Counted from the first letter of the stretch, positions 9,570-16,700 are shown. The stretch: DNA of 19,794 nucleotides from an uncultured Selenomonadales bacterium (GCA_947167555.1 CAMVIO010000010.1:1-19794), one strand, 5' to 3'. Numbers and translations: made by a program. Notes: generated by a model not told the origin, from the sequence alone.

Positions 9570-10608
9570 CGAACAGGCGTGGCATGGGCTTCTCAGCCGA
9601 GCGGCTTCGGCGAACGCTTCTGACATCCATTTCGCGCCGGACGCGCCGCCCTTTTTTCGGGTGAACGGTACTTTGACGCAATTTGCGGAAGCAGAGAACG
9701 CGCTGACGGAACGGGAAATCTCATCGCTCCTTTCGTCGTGGATGACGGCGGAGCAGAGGGAACGGTTCCGGACGCTGCGAGAGATAGATTTCGCGCGGGA
9801 AGAAACGGATTTCCGTTTGCGCCTGCGCGTTCACGGATTTGCGGTGCGGGGAGGGACGGCGCTTTCGGTACGGCTGGTACCGGAACGTATTCCGGCGCTG
9901 GATTCGCTGGGCGTCCCGCCTGTCTTTCGGCGGCTTTTGTCGCTTCACTCAGGACTGGTTCTCGTCTCGGGCAAAACGGGCGCGGGGAAGACGACGACGC
10001 TGGCGGCGTTTCTCAGCGAAATTTCCCGGCAACGCGCGGTGCATATCATTACGCTGGAGGACCCGATTGAATACGTTTACGAATCGGGGAAAAGCCTGAT
10101 CAGCCAGCGGGAGATCGGCACGCATTTCGCGTCTTTCGGCGGCGCAATCCGGAGCGCGCTCCGGGAAGACCCCGATATTCTGCTGGTGGGCGAGCTGCGC
10201 GACGCGGAAGCGGTGCAGGCGGCTCTCAGCGCGGCGGAAACGGGACAGCTTGTATTGGCGAGCCTTCATACGCGTTCCGCTGCCGAGGCCGTGCATCGGA
10301 TCGAGAGCTTTTTCCCGGCGGCGCAGCAGCAGGAGATTCGCGCCCAGCTTGCCGCCGTCCTGGAGGCGATGATTTCGCAGGAGCTTTTTGCGGCAATCGG
10401 CGGCGGGCGCGTCCTGGCGTCGGAGGTGCTTGTCGCGACGGACGCGGTTCGTCATCTGATCCGCGCAGGCAAGTCTGAGCAATTGGCCTCCTGCATCATG
10501 TCCGGCGCATCCTGCGGGATGCAGACGATGGGACAGGACATTGAGCGTTTGCGGGCGGCGAAGAAAATCGACGCGGAAACGGCGCGACGGTTTGAGAAAA
10601 CGCGATGA
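9556..10608 (+). CDS. PilT-like twitching/retraction ATPase
   Basis: PilT depolymerises type IV pili and drives retraction, including DNA uptake pilus retraction. The 350-residue product has the family length. It shows SDIHF near residue 22, Walker A GKTGAGKTTT (139-148), the Asp box TLEDPIEYVY, Walker B REDPDILLVGELRD (203-216), the His box ASLHTRSA, and the C-terminal AVRHLIRAGKSEQL (298-311), the equivalent of the PilT AIRNLI motif. The ATG at 9556 has an AGGAG sequence upstream and lies inside the previous gene. Its stop overlaps the start of the platform protein gene (ATGA). Having both extension and retraction ATPases side by side points to a retractile type IV pilus and not a simple type II secretion system. 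Confidence 0.93.
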   Translation: MEGFDEQAWHGLLSRAASANASDIHFAPDAPPFFRVNGTLTQFAEAENALTEREISSLLSSWMTAEQRERFRTLREIDFAREETDFRLRLRVHGFAVRGGTALSVRLVPERIPALDSLGVPPVFRRLLSLHSGLVLVSGKTGAGKTTTLAAFLSEISRQRAVHIITLEDPIEYVYESGKSLISQREIGTHFASFGGAIRSALREDPDILLVGELRDAEAVQAALSAAETGQLVLASLHTRSAAEAVHRIESFFPAAQQQEIRAQLAAVLEAMISQELFAAIGGGRVLASEVLVATDAVRHLIRAGKSEQLASCIMSGASCGMQTMGQDIERLRAAKKIDAETARRFEKTR

Positions 10609-11813
10609 GCGCGAATGCAATGACCGAATACGACTATAAGGCGCGCGACGCGGCAGGGCGCATGAGTCGGGGAAGGCTTCGGGCGACCTCGAAGCGGGAA
10701 GCCGCGAAACGCCTCTCCGACGGAGGACTTTTCGTAGTGCGGCTTCGGCCCGCGCGAATGGCATGGCGATTGGAGAAGAGACCGGATCGCCGGTTTCCCG
10801 TGCTGCTTTGTCGCCGCCTTGCGGTAATGCTTTCGGCGGGTGTAACGATAGGAGAAGCGCTTCGCGTGCTCTCGGAGCAAGAGACGAAGGGCGCGGGAGA
10901 GAGAATCCTGAAAGGCCTTTATCGCGCGGTGTCCGACGGCGAGCGGTTGTCCGAAGCGATGGGGCGATGGCCGCAGGTTTTCACTCCGAGGATTACGGCT
11001 CTTGTCGACGCGGGCGAAAGGAGCGGCAGCCTCGATATCCTGCTGGAGAGGCTGGCGGATTCGTTGGAGTCGGAATACGCGGCACGGGAAAAGCTTTTGA
11101 CACTGATGATGTATCCGTGTGTTTTGGCAGCTGCGGTGGCGATGGCCGCTGGCTTTTTGATGATGTTCGTGTTTCCTGTGTTCGTGTCGATGTTCCAGAC
11201 CCTCTCGATTGAGCTTCCGCTTCCGACGCGGCTCTTGCTGGAAACCTATGATTTCCTGAGTATGTATGGTCTTTGGCTTTTGCTTGCGGTTGTTGTGTTG
11301 GTGGTTTGTGCAATACGGATGTATCGAAAGGAAGCGTTTCGAGTCCGTGTCGATCGGGGGCTGATTCATTGCCCGGTTTTGGGAAATCTGATTCTTTCCG
11401 CCGAACGGACAAGTCTTGCGGATACGTTTTCCGTGCTGCTCTCCAGCGGGCTGGTCATCGATCAGGCGCTTGCGATCGTGCAGGGAGTCACGGAAAACGC
11501 GTTTCTCCGGCAGGGACTTCGCCGGGCGCATTCCGAGGTACAAAAGGGCTATCCGCTTTCACAGGCACTGCGGCAAAGCGAGATTTTCTCGCCGATGCAT
11601 CTGGAGCTTTTGGCGACAGGCGAAGCGGCGGGAGAATTGGAGGCGATGCTTGCGAAGATTGCCTCTTATTGCCGCCTCGATATGGATACCCGCGCGGAGC
11701 GAATCCGCGTATTGTTGCCGCCCGTTGCGCTGCTGATTCTTGGCAGTGTCGTGGGATTCATCATTTTCTCGACAGTGCTGCCTCTTTTGGACAGCATGAC
11801 GGCATTTATGTAA
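10605..11813 (+). CDS. PilC/GspF inner-membrane platform protein
   Basis: This protein anchors the assembly ATPase at the inner membrane and helps lift pilin subunits into the fibre. The 402-residue product has two GspF domains (about 63-190 and 265-395). Each carries the family pattern: FPVLLCRRLAVMLSAGVTIGEALRVL in the first, and ADTFSVLLSSGLVIDQALAIV in the second. Membrane segments lie near residues 170-195, 222-238 and 371-395. The start ATG overlaps the pilT-like stop. A second ATG 15 bases later (residue 6) would give MTEYDYKARD, which resembles the normal family N-terminus, so the start is uncertain by five codons. Neighbours on both sides are pilus genes. Confidence 0.93.
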   Translation: MSANAMTEYDYKARDAAGRMSRGRLRATSKREAAKRLSDGGLFVVRLRPARMAWRLEKRPDRRFPVLLCRRLAVMLSAGVTIGEALRVLSEQETKGAGERILKGLYRAVSDGERLSEAMGRWPQVFTPRITALVDAGERSGSLDILLERLADSLESEYAAREKLLTLMMYPCVLAAAVAMAAGFLMMFVFPVFVSMFQTLSIELPLPTRLLLETYDFLSMYGLWLLLAVVVLVVCAIRMYRKEAFRVRVDRGLIHCPVLGNLILSAERTSLADTFSVLLSSGLVIDQALAIVQGVTENAFLRQGLRRAHSEVQKGYPLSQALRQSEIFSPMHLELLATGEAAGELEAMLAKIASYCRLDMDTRAERIRVLLPPVALLILGSVVGFIIFSTVLPLLDSMTAFM

Positions 11814-11829
11814 ACAGGAGGGAAAGACG

Positions 11830-12228
11830 TTGAAAGGGATTTTGACAAATCAGCGGGGATTCACGCTGCTGGAGATGCTGATCGTCATCAGCATTGTCGG
11901 CGTGTTGGCGGCGGTTGCCGTGCCGCGATTCACGAACGCGGTGGCGCTGGCAAACACGGCGCGGATACAGTCGGATCTTCAGGTGCTGAACGCCGCCGTC
12001 GTGATGTATCAGACAGAAAAGGGGACGGATCCGACGAAAATCGAGGACTTGGGAAATTATGTGCTCGATATCGCCAATGTGAAACCGCCGAAAGGGGAAT
12101 GCCGTCTCAAGGACGGCACCTCCCTAAAAGTTACGGCGACGTCTTATGCTCTTATTTCGGATGCAAAAGACGGGATACAGGCGACCTGTGAAGGAAAAAA
12201 ACTCAATGATTTTTGGCGGAAGGAATAA
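11830..12228 (+). CDS. Type IV major pilin (PilA-like prepilin)
   Basis: This is the likely main structural subunit of the pilus. The 132-residue precursor has a 10-residue leader ending in NQRG, followed by the cleavage site G/F and the class III signal FTLLEMLIVISIVGVLAAVAVPRF, with Glu at mature position 5. The short globular part has a Cys pair (one in GECRL, one in ATCEG) that could form the usual disulfide loop. The start codon is TTG at 11830, chosen because AGGAGGG sits 7 bases upstream; no ATG is available before the leader. It precedes its own processing peptidase by no intergenic gap. The first pilin in the cluster and the only one with a complete canonical signal and disulfide pattern, so it is the best major-pilin candidate. 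Confidence 0.92.
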   Translation: MKGILTNQRGFTLLEMLIVISIVGVLAAVAVPRFTNAVALANTARIQSDLQVLNAAVVMYQTEKGTDPTKIEDLGNYVLDIANVKPPKGECRLKDGTSLKVTATSYALISDAKDGIQATCEGKKLNDFWRKE

Positions 12229-12807
12229 ATGATGGATGAAGAACTGACGCTGACGGGCGCGCTTTTTCTCCGTCATCGCCGCGTGCTTCTGGCGGGCGGC
12301 GTTCCGCTCTTTTTTTTATGTGTTTTTCTGTGCCGGGAAAACGGTCGGCTCTTGGAAGGGCTCGTGCTGACCGCTTTCCTTTGGACGGCGGCCGTATTTG
12401 ATTATTATCACGGACTGATTTTCGATCGGCTGACGTTTCCGATGGCGCTTTTTGCGGTTTGCTTCCATTTTCATGGGATTATGAACGTCCCCGATCTTTT
12501 GCTCGGAGCTTTCGCTGGGGGCGCTCCGTTTCTGGCGTTGGCCGTTTTGACGAACGGCGGGATGGGCGGCGGCGACGTGAAGCTGGCGGCGGCGGGCGGG
12601 CTTTGGCTCGGATGGCAGGGCGCGCTTCTCGCGCTGGTGATTGCCTCTTGGTTCGGCGGCCTGGCGGCGATTTTCCTGCTCGTGTCGGGGCGTCGGAAAA
12701 GAAAGGAAGCGATGGTGTTCGGCCCTTTTATTGCTTTCGGGATTTGGACGGCTTTTTTCTTCGGATGCCGGTTGCTTGCGGATTATGAGACGTTTTGTTT
12801 GGGATGA
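12229..12807 (+). CDS. Prepilin peptidase without methyltransferase domain
   Basis: A24-family aspartic peptidase that removes prepilin leaders at the cytoplasmic membrane. The 192-residue product is multi-spanning and has both catalytic aspartates: D58 in VFDYYHGLIFDRLT and D116 in GMGGGDVK. Standard PilD enzymes are about 250-290 residues because an N-terminal cytoplasmic domain with a CxxC...CxxC zinc site does N-methylation. That part is absent here: residues 1-50 hold only short hydrophobic segments, with no CxxC motif. So leader cleavage is expected but methylation of the new N-terminus may not be, unless another enzyme does it. ATG at 12229 follows GGAAGGA closely. Its 3' end overlaps the next gene by 23 bases. 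Confidence 0.9.
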   Translation: MMDEELTLTGALFLRHRRVLLAGGVPLFFLCVFLCRENGRLLEGLVLTAFLWTAAVFDYYHGLIFDRLTFPMALFAVCFHFHGIMNVPDLLLGAFAGGAPFLALAVLTNGGMGGGDVKLAAAGGLWLGWQGALLALVIASWFGGLAAIFLLVSGRRKRKEAMVFGPFIAFGIWTAFFFGCRLLADYETFCLG

Positions 12808-13255
12808 TCGAGGCGAGGGGCTGACAGGCCTGTTGATTGCGCTGCTGATCGTTTCCCTTTTCGCGGCGTTTGCCGTGCCGAGACTGTGGAGGGTCGGGGC
12901 CGCGCTCAGGCTTGACGGCGAAGCGGCGCAGCTCGCCACAGAGCTTATGCGCTATCGGGAAACAGTGATTACACTGCAGTCGATGCACAAGGATTTTTCA
13001 GAAGTGGGGGAAGAGGCGCAGCCGAAATTCGAGCTGAACGCGGACGGATATGGGACGCGCGAGAGCGGGAAGGATGTTTTTTGGCATCCGTTGCCGAAAG
13101 ACGTTAAGCTGATTTGCAGCGGCAAAGTGGATTTTCGCAGGACGGGAAACGCGCAGCCGCTGACAATCACGTTGCGGTTGGGAAAAGAGGAACGATATGT
13201 CATTGTTGACACTGTGGGGCGGGTGCGGGTCTCGCTTACGCCGCCGAAGGAATAA
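12785..13255 (+). CDS. Minor pseudopilin, GspH/FimT type, with atypical cleavage site
   Basis: The 156-residue protein has a 10-residue leader ending DRG and a hydrophobic helix ending AAFAVPRLW. Aligned with the major pilin through this VPR, the expected cleavage is RG/EGLTG and mature position 5 is Gly, not the usual Glu. The body (about residues 35-156) has a beta-rich pattern with FHxxP-like strands typical of GspH/FimT proteins. The start ATG at 12785 lies inside the peptidase gene. The frame is open to 12641, but only this start gives a type III leader. Position and order (H, then I, J, K) agree with minor pilin operons. Confidence 0.82.
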   Translation: MRRFVWDDRGEGLTGLLIALLIVSLFAAFAVPRLWRVGAALRLDGEAAQLATELMRYRETVITLQSMHKDFSEVGEEAQPKFELNADGYGTRESGKDVFWHPLPKDVKLICSGKVDFRRTGNAQPLTITLRLGKEERYVIVDTVGRVRVSLTPPKE

Positions 13256-13640
13256 TCAGAGGGGATTCTTCCTCCTGGAGGCCCTCGTCCTTTCCTTCCT
13301 GGTGCTCGGCTGCGGCGCTTTGACCGTTGCGTACCGTGCTTTGGCGGAGAGCCGTGCCGTGGCGGGGGCGGAGATTACGGCGGCGTATCTCGCGCAGGAG
13401 CAGAATGCGTGGATCGAAGGACAGTCGGCGTCGTATCTTCGCGCGCACGGGACGATTTCCTGGCGTGGGCAGGAAAAGGCGGCCTTGGAACGGAACGGCA
13501 CGCGATTTGAAATCTCATCCTCGGTTTCGCAGCATCCGGAAACAAACGCTCTCGCTTCGATAGAGACCCGCGTCCGATGGCAGATAGGGGGACGGGCGCG
13601 GGAAGGAACGTATCGAAAGCTCGTGGCTTATCATGAGTGA
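13197..13640 (+). CDS. Minor pseudopilin, GspI/PilV type
   Basis: The 147-residue protein has an unusually long and basic leader of 23 residues ending RRRRNNQRG, then the canonical FFLLEALVLSFLVLG with Glu at mature position 5. The rest is a short alpha/beta body, close to the GspI size. The ATG at 13197 has AAGAGGA about 8 bases upstream and overlaps the previous gene by 59 bases. It is an initiating or priming minor pilin by family knowledge. Alternative internal TTG starts at 13203 or 13206 would shorten the leader only slightly. Confidence 0.85.
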   Translation: MSLLTLWGGCGSRLRRRRNNQRGFFLLEALVLSFLVLGCGALTVAYRALAESRAVAGAEITAAYLAQEQNAWIEGQSASYLRAHGTISWRGQEKAALERNGTRFEISSSVSQHPETNALASIETRVRWQIGGRAREGTYRKLVAYHE

Positions 13641-14124
13641 CAATCGACGTAAGAGGGAAAAGGGCGCGGCCTTTTTGGAGCTGATTGCTTCGATGCCGCT
13701 TATCGCGATTCTCCTCGTCGCGCTTGGTACGGCGTTCGTGTTCGGTGTTCGCGCGTACCTTTTTTTGATGAGCGATTGGGCGCTTCAGGAGCAAGTGGGC
13801 TACGCGATGGAGCGGATCGTGACGGATCTTCGATACGCAGAGGAAGCGAAAATGGAAGGCAATCGTCTTTTGATTCATTGCCGCGAAATAGGCGCTCCTC
13901 TCAAATGGGTCGAATATGAGCGGACGAATGAGGCGGTGCCCCGTATCCGTCTCGGCGATCAGCCGTTGACCGGGCAGAGTACGTTGGGAAAAATTGCCAT
14001 GGAAGACTTTCATGTGGAGGTCGGCACGCAGACCGTTTTTGTGCGCATTGCGGGAAAAAATCTGTTGACCGATCAATCCTATGCGCTGGAAACGATGGTC
14101 ACATTGAAAGGGAAGACGCCATGA
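13633..14124 (+). CDS. Minor pseudopilin, GspJ/PilW type
   Basis: The 163-residue precursor has an 11-residue leader ending KREKG and a hydrophobic segment AAFLELIASMPLIAILLVALG, with Glu at mature position 5. The following helix (QEQVGYAMERIVTDLRYAEEAKM) and beta-rich body match GspJ/PilW minor pilins. The start ATG overlaps the previous coding sequence by eight bases, with the stop of that gene inside it. The coupling supports stoichiometric production of the tip complex. Exact substrate role in the pilus tip is inferred from family knowledge. Confidence 0.85.
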   Translation: MSDNRRKREKGAAFLELIASMPLIAILLVALGTAFVFGVRAYLFLMSDWALQEQVGYAMERIVTDLRYAEEAKMEGNRLLIHCREIGAPLKWVEYERTNEAVPRIRLGDQPLTGQSTLGKIAMEDFHVEVGTQTVFVRIAGKNLLTDQSYALETMVTLKGKTP

Positions 14125-14543
14125 TGAACGGGATCTTGCGCGGAGAACGAGGCATGGCTTCGGTTTTTGGATTGTGTGCGCTCGGTATCTTGATGATCGT
14201 TTCCGCGACGATGTACGCAACCAGCAGGAATCATATGCTGTCGGCACGGCGATTTTTGGCGAGGGACGCGGTCAGGAACGCTGCGGAGGACGGCGTGCGG
14301 CTGGCAGTTGCACGGATGAACGCGGACGTGGGGACGGCGGCGAAAGCAAACGGGGCTATAAGTGACAGGGAATCGCTATTTAAAACCAAGGTAGGCGACA
14401 CTGCCGTTGAGGTTTTCGCGCGGAAACGGGGAGACGAGATATTGCTCTTGGGCGTCGGCAATAAAAACGAGGAACGCGCCCGCGCACTCGGCATAGTGAA
14501 GAAAAGCGGGGGGAAGTATATTATCGAGCATTGGGAAAGATAA
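14121..14543 (+). CDS. Minor pseudopilin, GspK/PilX type
   Basis: The 140-residue protein starts with an 11-residue leader ending RGERG and a hydrophobic segment MASVFGLCALGILMIV. Mature position 5 is Phe, so Glu5 is missing, as is usual for GspK tip pseudopilins. A helix with RFLARDAVRNAAEDGVRLAVARM follows, similar to the PilX/GspK helix. It is much shorter than typical GspK (about 300 residues), so PilX-like is the better comparison. ATG at 14121 overlaps the previous stop (ATGA); a second ATG at 14124 is also possible. It is the last pilus gene seen; no terminator follows, and a new promoter starts 19 bases later. Confidence 0.8.
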   Translation: MMNGILRGERGMASVFGLCALGILMIVSATMYATSRNHMLSARRFLARDAVRNAAEDGVRLAVARMNADVGTAAKANGAISDRESLFKTKVGDTAVEVFARKRGDEILLLGVGNKNEERARALGIVKKSGGKYIIEHWER

Positions 14544-14561
14544 GGAGCCAGTAGGGTTTTA

Positions 14562-14590
14562 TTTACTTTTGGGTTTTGTTTTGTTATGAT
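14562..14590 (+). promoter_or_regulatory. Promoter of the Cys-rich/metallopeptidase unit
   Basis: TTTACT (14562-14567) and TATGAT (14585-14590) are separated by 17 bases. The start is expected near 14597, 42 bases before the ATG at 14639. Confidence 0.65.
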
Positions 14591-14638
14591 GTCAATATGG
14601 GGAGAATAGTGTAGTCGTAAGAAATGGGAGGGAATCTT

Positions 14639-14815
14639 ATGATGCAGTCGGAAAAAGTGAAGAAGGCATTGGACGCGGTGGAGGATGCCTGCGGGCATTG
14701 CGCGGTTTGTTCGCCGGATTGCCCCCTCGCGATTGCGAAGCGGGCGTTGACGGGGCTTTTGTACGACCTGAAGCAAATGGAAGGGGTGCCGGCGGAAGAT
14801 TCTTGCTCTTGCTGA
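14639..14815 (+). CDS. 58-residue protein with a ferredoxin-type cysteine motif
   Basis: The product has an amphipathic N-terminal helix (EKVKKALDAVEDA) and then Cys18, Cys21, Cys24 and Cys28 in CGHCAVCSPDCP. This is exactly the CxxCxxCxxxCP signature that holds a [4Fe-4S] cluster in ferredoxins. A second helix (LAIAKRALTGLLYDLKQ) follows and the chain ends in CSC. The protein is far too short for a normal two-cluster ferredoxin and has only one motif. Whether it binds an iron-sulfur cluster, zinc, or serves as a substrate of the downstream protein is open. ATG at 14639 has GGGAGGGA 5-6 bases upstream; an adjacent ATG at 14642 could also serve. The next gene begins 21 bases after the stop, so the two are co-transcribed. 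Confidence 0.82.
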   Translation: MMQSEKVKKALDAVEDACGHCAVCSPDCPLAIAKRALTGLLYDLKQMEGVPAEDSCSC

Positions 14816-14836
14816 TTTGAAAGGGGAAAAAGCTTT

Positions 14837-15694
14837 ATGGAAATGACCGGTTTTTTTGAGCCGGAATACCAATCCGCCGAGGATTATCTGAAGCGTCGCT
14901 TTGAAATCCCCGAAAGATTGCCAAAGCTGCCTTTGGCGGATGAACCGTTCGTGGCGTCCTGGCAGGAGGCTGAAGGGAAAGGCGTGCAGAAGTTCCTGTC
15001 GGGGGAATTGGGGCTTCCGGCTGCCGATTTCCCATGGGAAAATATCGGCGCGCTGAAAATCTCCTTTGCCGAGAGCCTGGGCGGGCGGCTCCCGGTCATC
15101 GCCACGCAAAGCCATTCGGATTTCCGGGTTATGGACGCGCTGTTGAACGGGCGAAAAAAGCCGCAGGCGTATCCGCCGACGGTGAACGCATTCACGATAC
15201 AGACACGGGCGAAGCCGATTCATCGCCATCGCGTGCTGCTGCTGAACTATGCGCCGTACAGCAACATTCCCGCCGAAGCGATGGGGCTTTCCGAAGAGGA
15301 TTGGCTGATACGATCCCATCGTCTGCGCCTGCGCCACGAATGCGCCCACTATGAGACGCTCCGGCTCTTCGACGATATGCAAAATCATGCGCTGGACGAG
15401 ATCATGGCCGACGCATTGGGACAGATCGCCGCCTTCGGCAATTTCGACGCGGACAGGCAGCGCGTTTATTTTGGCCTCACAAAAGGAAAAGACGCCTGCA
15501 CAGGCCGCTTGTCCTTTTACTGTCAGGATGTGGCGGAGGAGGAAAGACCGAAAGTCTATCGAGCCGTGGATCGGGTATTGGACGCGGTCGCCGAGGAGCT
15601 CGACGGCCTGTCGGCGCGAAAGGAGGGGGACATGGAGCTGCTGGAAGCCCTGGCGGGGAAAAGTATCGCGGAGCGGTTGGAAGGCATGGGATAA
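14837..15694 (+). CDS. Predicted zinc metallopeptidase-like protein (HExxH/ExxxD)
   Basis: I do not recognise the family of this 285-residue protein. It contains HECAH at residues 167-171, which fits the zinc-binding HExxH motif, and EIMAD at 188-192, which fits the ExxxD third-ligand motif of gluzincins with 16 residues between. The surrounding LRLRHECAHYETLRLF is helical, as required. No signal peptide or membrane segment is seen, so it should act in the cytoplasm. The N-terminal 150 residues contain beta-like segments (ALKISFAESLGGRLPVIATQSHSDFRVMDALL); the C-terminal part is acidic and helical. ATG at 14837 has AAAGGGG upstream. It is coupled to the Cys-rich 58-residue gene, and a protease-substrate or maturation relationship is an inference. 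Confidence 0.82.
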   Translation: MEMTGFFEPEYQSAEDYLKRRFEIPERLPKLPLADEPFVASWQEAEGKGVQKFLSGELGLPAADFPWENIGALKISFAESLGGRLPVIATQSHSDFRVMDALLNGRKKPQAYPPTVNAFTIQTRAKPIHRHRVLLLNYAPYSNIPAEAMGLSEEDWLIRSHRLRLRHECAHYETLRLFDDMQNHALDEIMADALGQIAAFGNFDADRQRVYFGLTKGKDACTGRLSFYCQDVAEEERPKVYRAVDRVLDAVAEELDGLSARKEGDMELLEALAGKSIAERLEGMG

Positions 15695-15696
15695 TA

Positions 15697-15787
15697 ACGG
15701 CTGCTGTGTGATGCAATATGCTTTCGTCGGCTGTGCCGGAAATGAGCAAGCTGAACAGCGAAGAAGTGACAGCAGCCGTGAGCATAT
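15697..15787. repeat. Interleaved inverted repeats downstream of the metallopeptidase gene
   Basis: ACGGCTGCTGT (15697-15707) is the exact reverse complement of 15769-15779. ATATGCT (15716-15722) is the exact reverse complement of 15781-15787. The two pairs interleave, which is pseudoknot topology. A small CGGC/GCCG hairpin (15728-15738) lies between. There is no T tract, so this is not a normal terminator. The rest of the gap up to 15850 contains only the strong ribosome binding site of the next gene. Confidence 0.55.
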
Positions 15788-15850
15788 GTCCATGAACGCC
15801 AATTTTTAAGTTTGCATTACAAGTTCAAGATCAAAAGGAGGAAATAACTT

Positions 15851-16471
15851 ATGAAACGCAAAATGATCTTTGCCGTGATGTGCATTGTCGGCGTCATGAT
15901 GATGGCGGCGACCTGTTTCGCCGGGGAGGGGCATTTCCAGAAGATTTACGAGGAGACGCTGGGCATGCATGATTTGGCCCAGGACGAGGCGGTCAGCAAG
16001 GATTTTACCATCAATGAGGGAAAGCTTGTCATCCAGATCCGCAAGCTCCGCAATGAGGGAAACGACAAAAAATATCATCTCCTTGTCAAGCTGAAAGACA
16101 AGAGGATTGCCGACGAATATTTTCCGACCGTTGACGGCGGCTACGTTTTCAAGGTGTTCAAGAATACAGCCACCAACGATTTGTTCTTTGCGATGAGCTC
16201 CTTCGAACGTGCATGGCTCAAAGGCTATTCTTCCTACAACAAAGCGTATGTGACCTATGCGGACAGCCAGAACTATCGCAGCGAGTTTCCCTCCGTTCCC
16301 GTTTTCGCGGCGCTGCAGGACGGCAATCTCGTCCTGGCCTTGGTCAGCAAGGATCGCAGGGAGAACCCCCGCTGGCAGGAATATCTCTTTGTATGGGACG
16401 AGGAGTCCCACTGGCTTGCATACAGCGATGAGGGCGTCAGATACGATCGCCTGAACGACATCAGCCAGTGA
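15851..16471 (+). CDS. Secreted protein of unknown family
   Basis: The 206-residue product has a clear Sec signal peptide (KRK, then a Met-rich hydrophobic stretch) with cleavage expected after CFA at residue 24. The mature part is a beta-rich domain with polar strands: DFTINEGKLVIQIRKL, KYHLLVKLKDKRIADEYFP, GGYVFKVFKN and WQEYLFVWDEESHWLAYSD. It contains no recognised catalytic motif or Cys in the mature part. AAAGGAGG lies 9 bases before the ATG, an excellent ribosome binding site. No clear promoter was seen just upstream, so it could be co-transcribed with the metallopeptidase-like gene or depend on the inverted-repeat region. Function unknown. Confidence 0.85.
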   Translation: MKRKMIFAVMCIVGVMMMAATCFAGEGHFQKIYEETLGMHDLAQDEAVSKDFTINEGKLVIQIRKLRNEGNDKKYHLLVKLKDKRIADEYFPTVDGGYVFKVFKNTATNDLFFAMSSFERAWLKGYSSYNKAYVTYADSQNYRSEFPSVPVFAALQDGNLVLALVSKDRRENPRWQEYLFVWDEESHWLAYSDEGVRYDRLNDISQ

Positions 16472-16487
16472 GTCCGGATCGCCGAGG

Positions 16488-16529
16488 ATGCGGCGGCGTG
16501 TTTCAGGCAATCATGGGAGCCGCCCGCAT
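16488..16529. repeat. Imperfect inverted repeat
   Basis: ATGCGGCGGC (16488-16497) pairs with GCCGCCCGCAT (16519-16529) with one bulged base and a 21-base loop. No T tract follows. The rest of the 16472-16615 interval shows no gene or promoter I can support. Confidence 0.35.
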
Positions 16530-16615
16530 AACGAGGCATAGTGGGGCAAAATGCGGCAAATGACGGGAAAGTGGGAGCTGGTTTACTGCCGTTTTATTAC
16601 AATTGAGAAGAGCGT

Positions 16616-16661
16616 AAAAAAGCCTTTCGGAGAGGATTGATACTCACCGAAAGGTTTTTTT
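16616..16661. terminator. Bidirectional terminator between the secreted protein and the toxin-antitoxin pair
   Basis: CCTTTCGG (16623-16630) pairs with CCGAAAGG (16647-16654), extended by A-T pairs on both sides and by GAG/CTC inside the loop. A run of seven T follows on the plus strand and six T on the minus strand, so it can end both converging transcripts. Confidence 0.85.
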
Positions 16662-16700
16662 GTGCCAATTTGGGAACCGTTGTGTTGCAGGTATTTTCGC

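Noticed and set aside
15718..15795. A 25-residue open frame starting MLSSAVPEMSKLNSEE.
   Set aside because: It has no ribosome binding site and lies entirely inside the interleaved inverted repeats.
14231..15802. A 523-codon minus-strand open frame opposite the PilX-like, Cys-rich and HExxH genes.
   Set aside because: It spans three supported genes and several intergenic signals, so it is a shadow frame.
16488..16529. Terminator of the secreted protein gene.
   Set aside because: The hairpin has a 21-base loop and no T tract; the better terminator is at 16616-16661.
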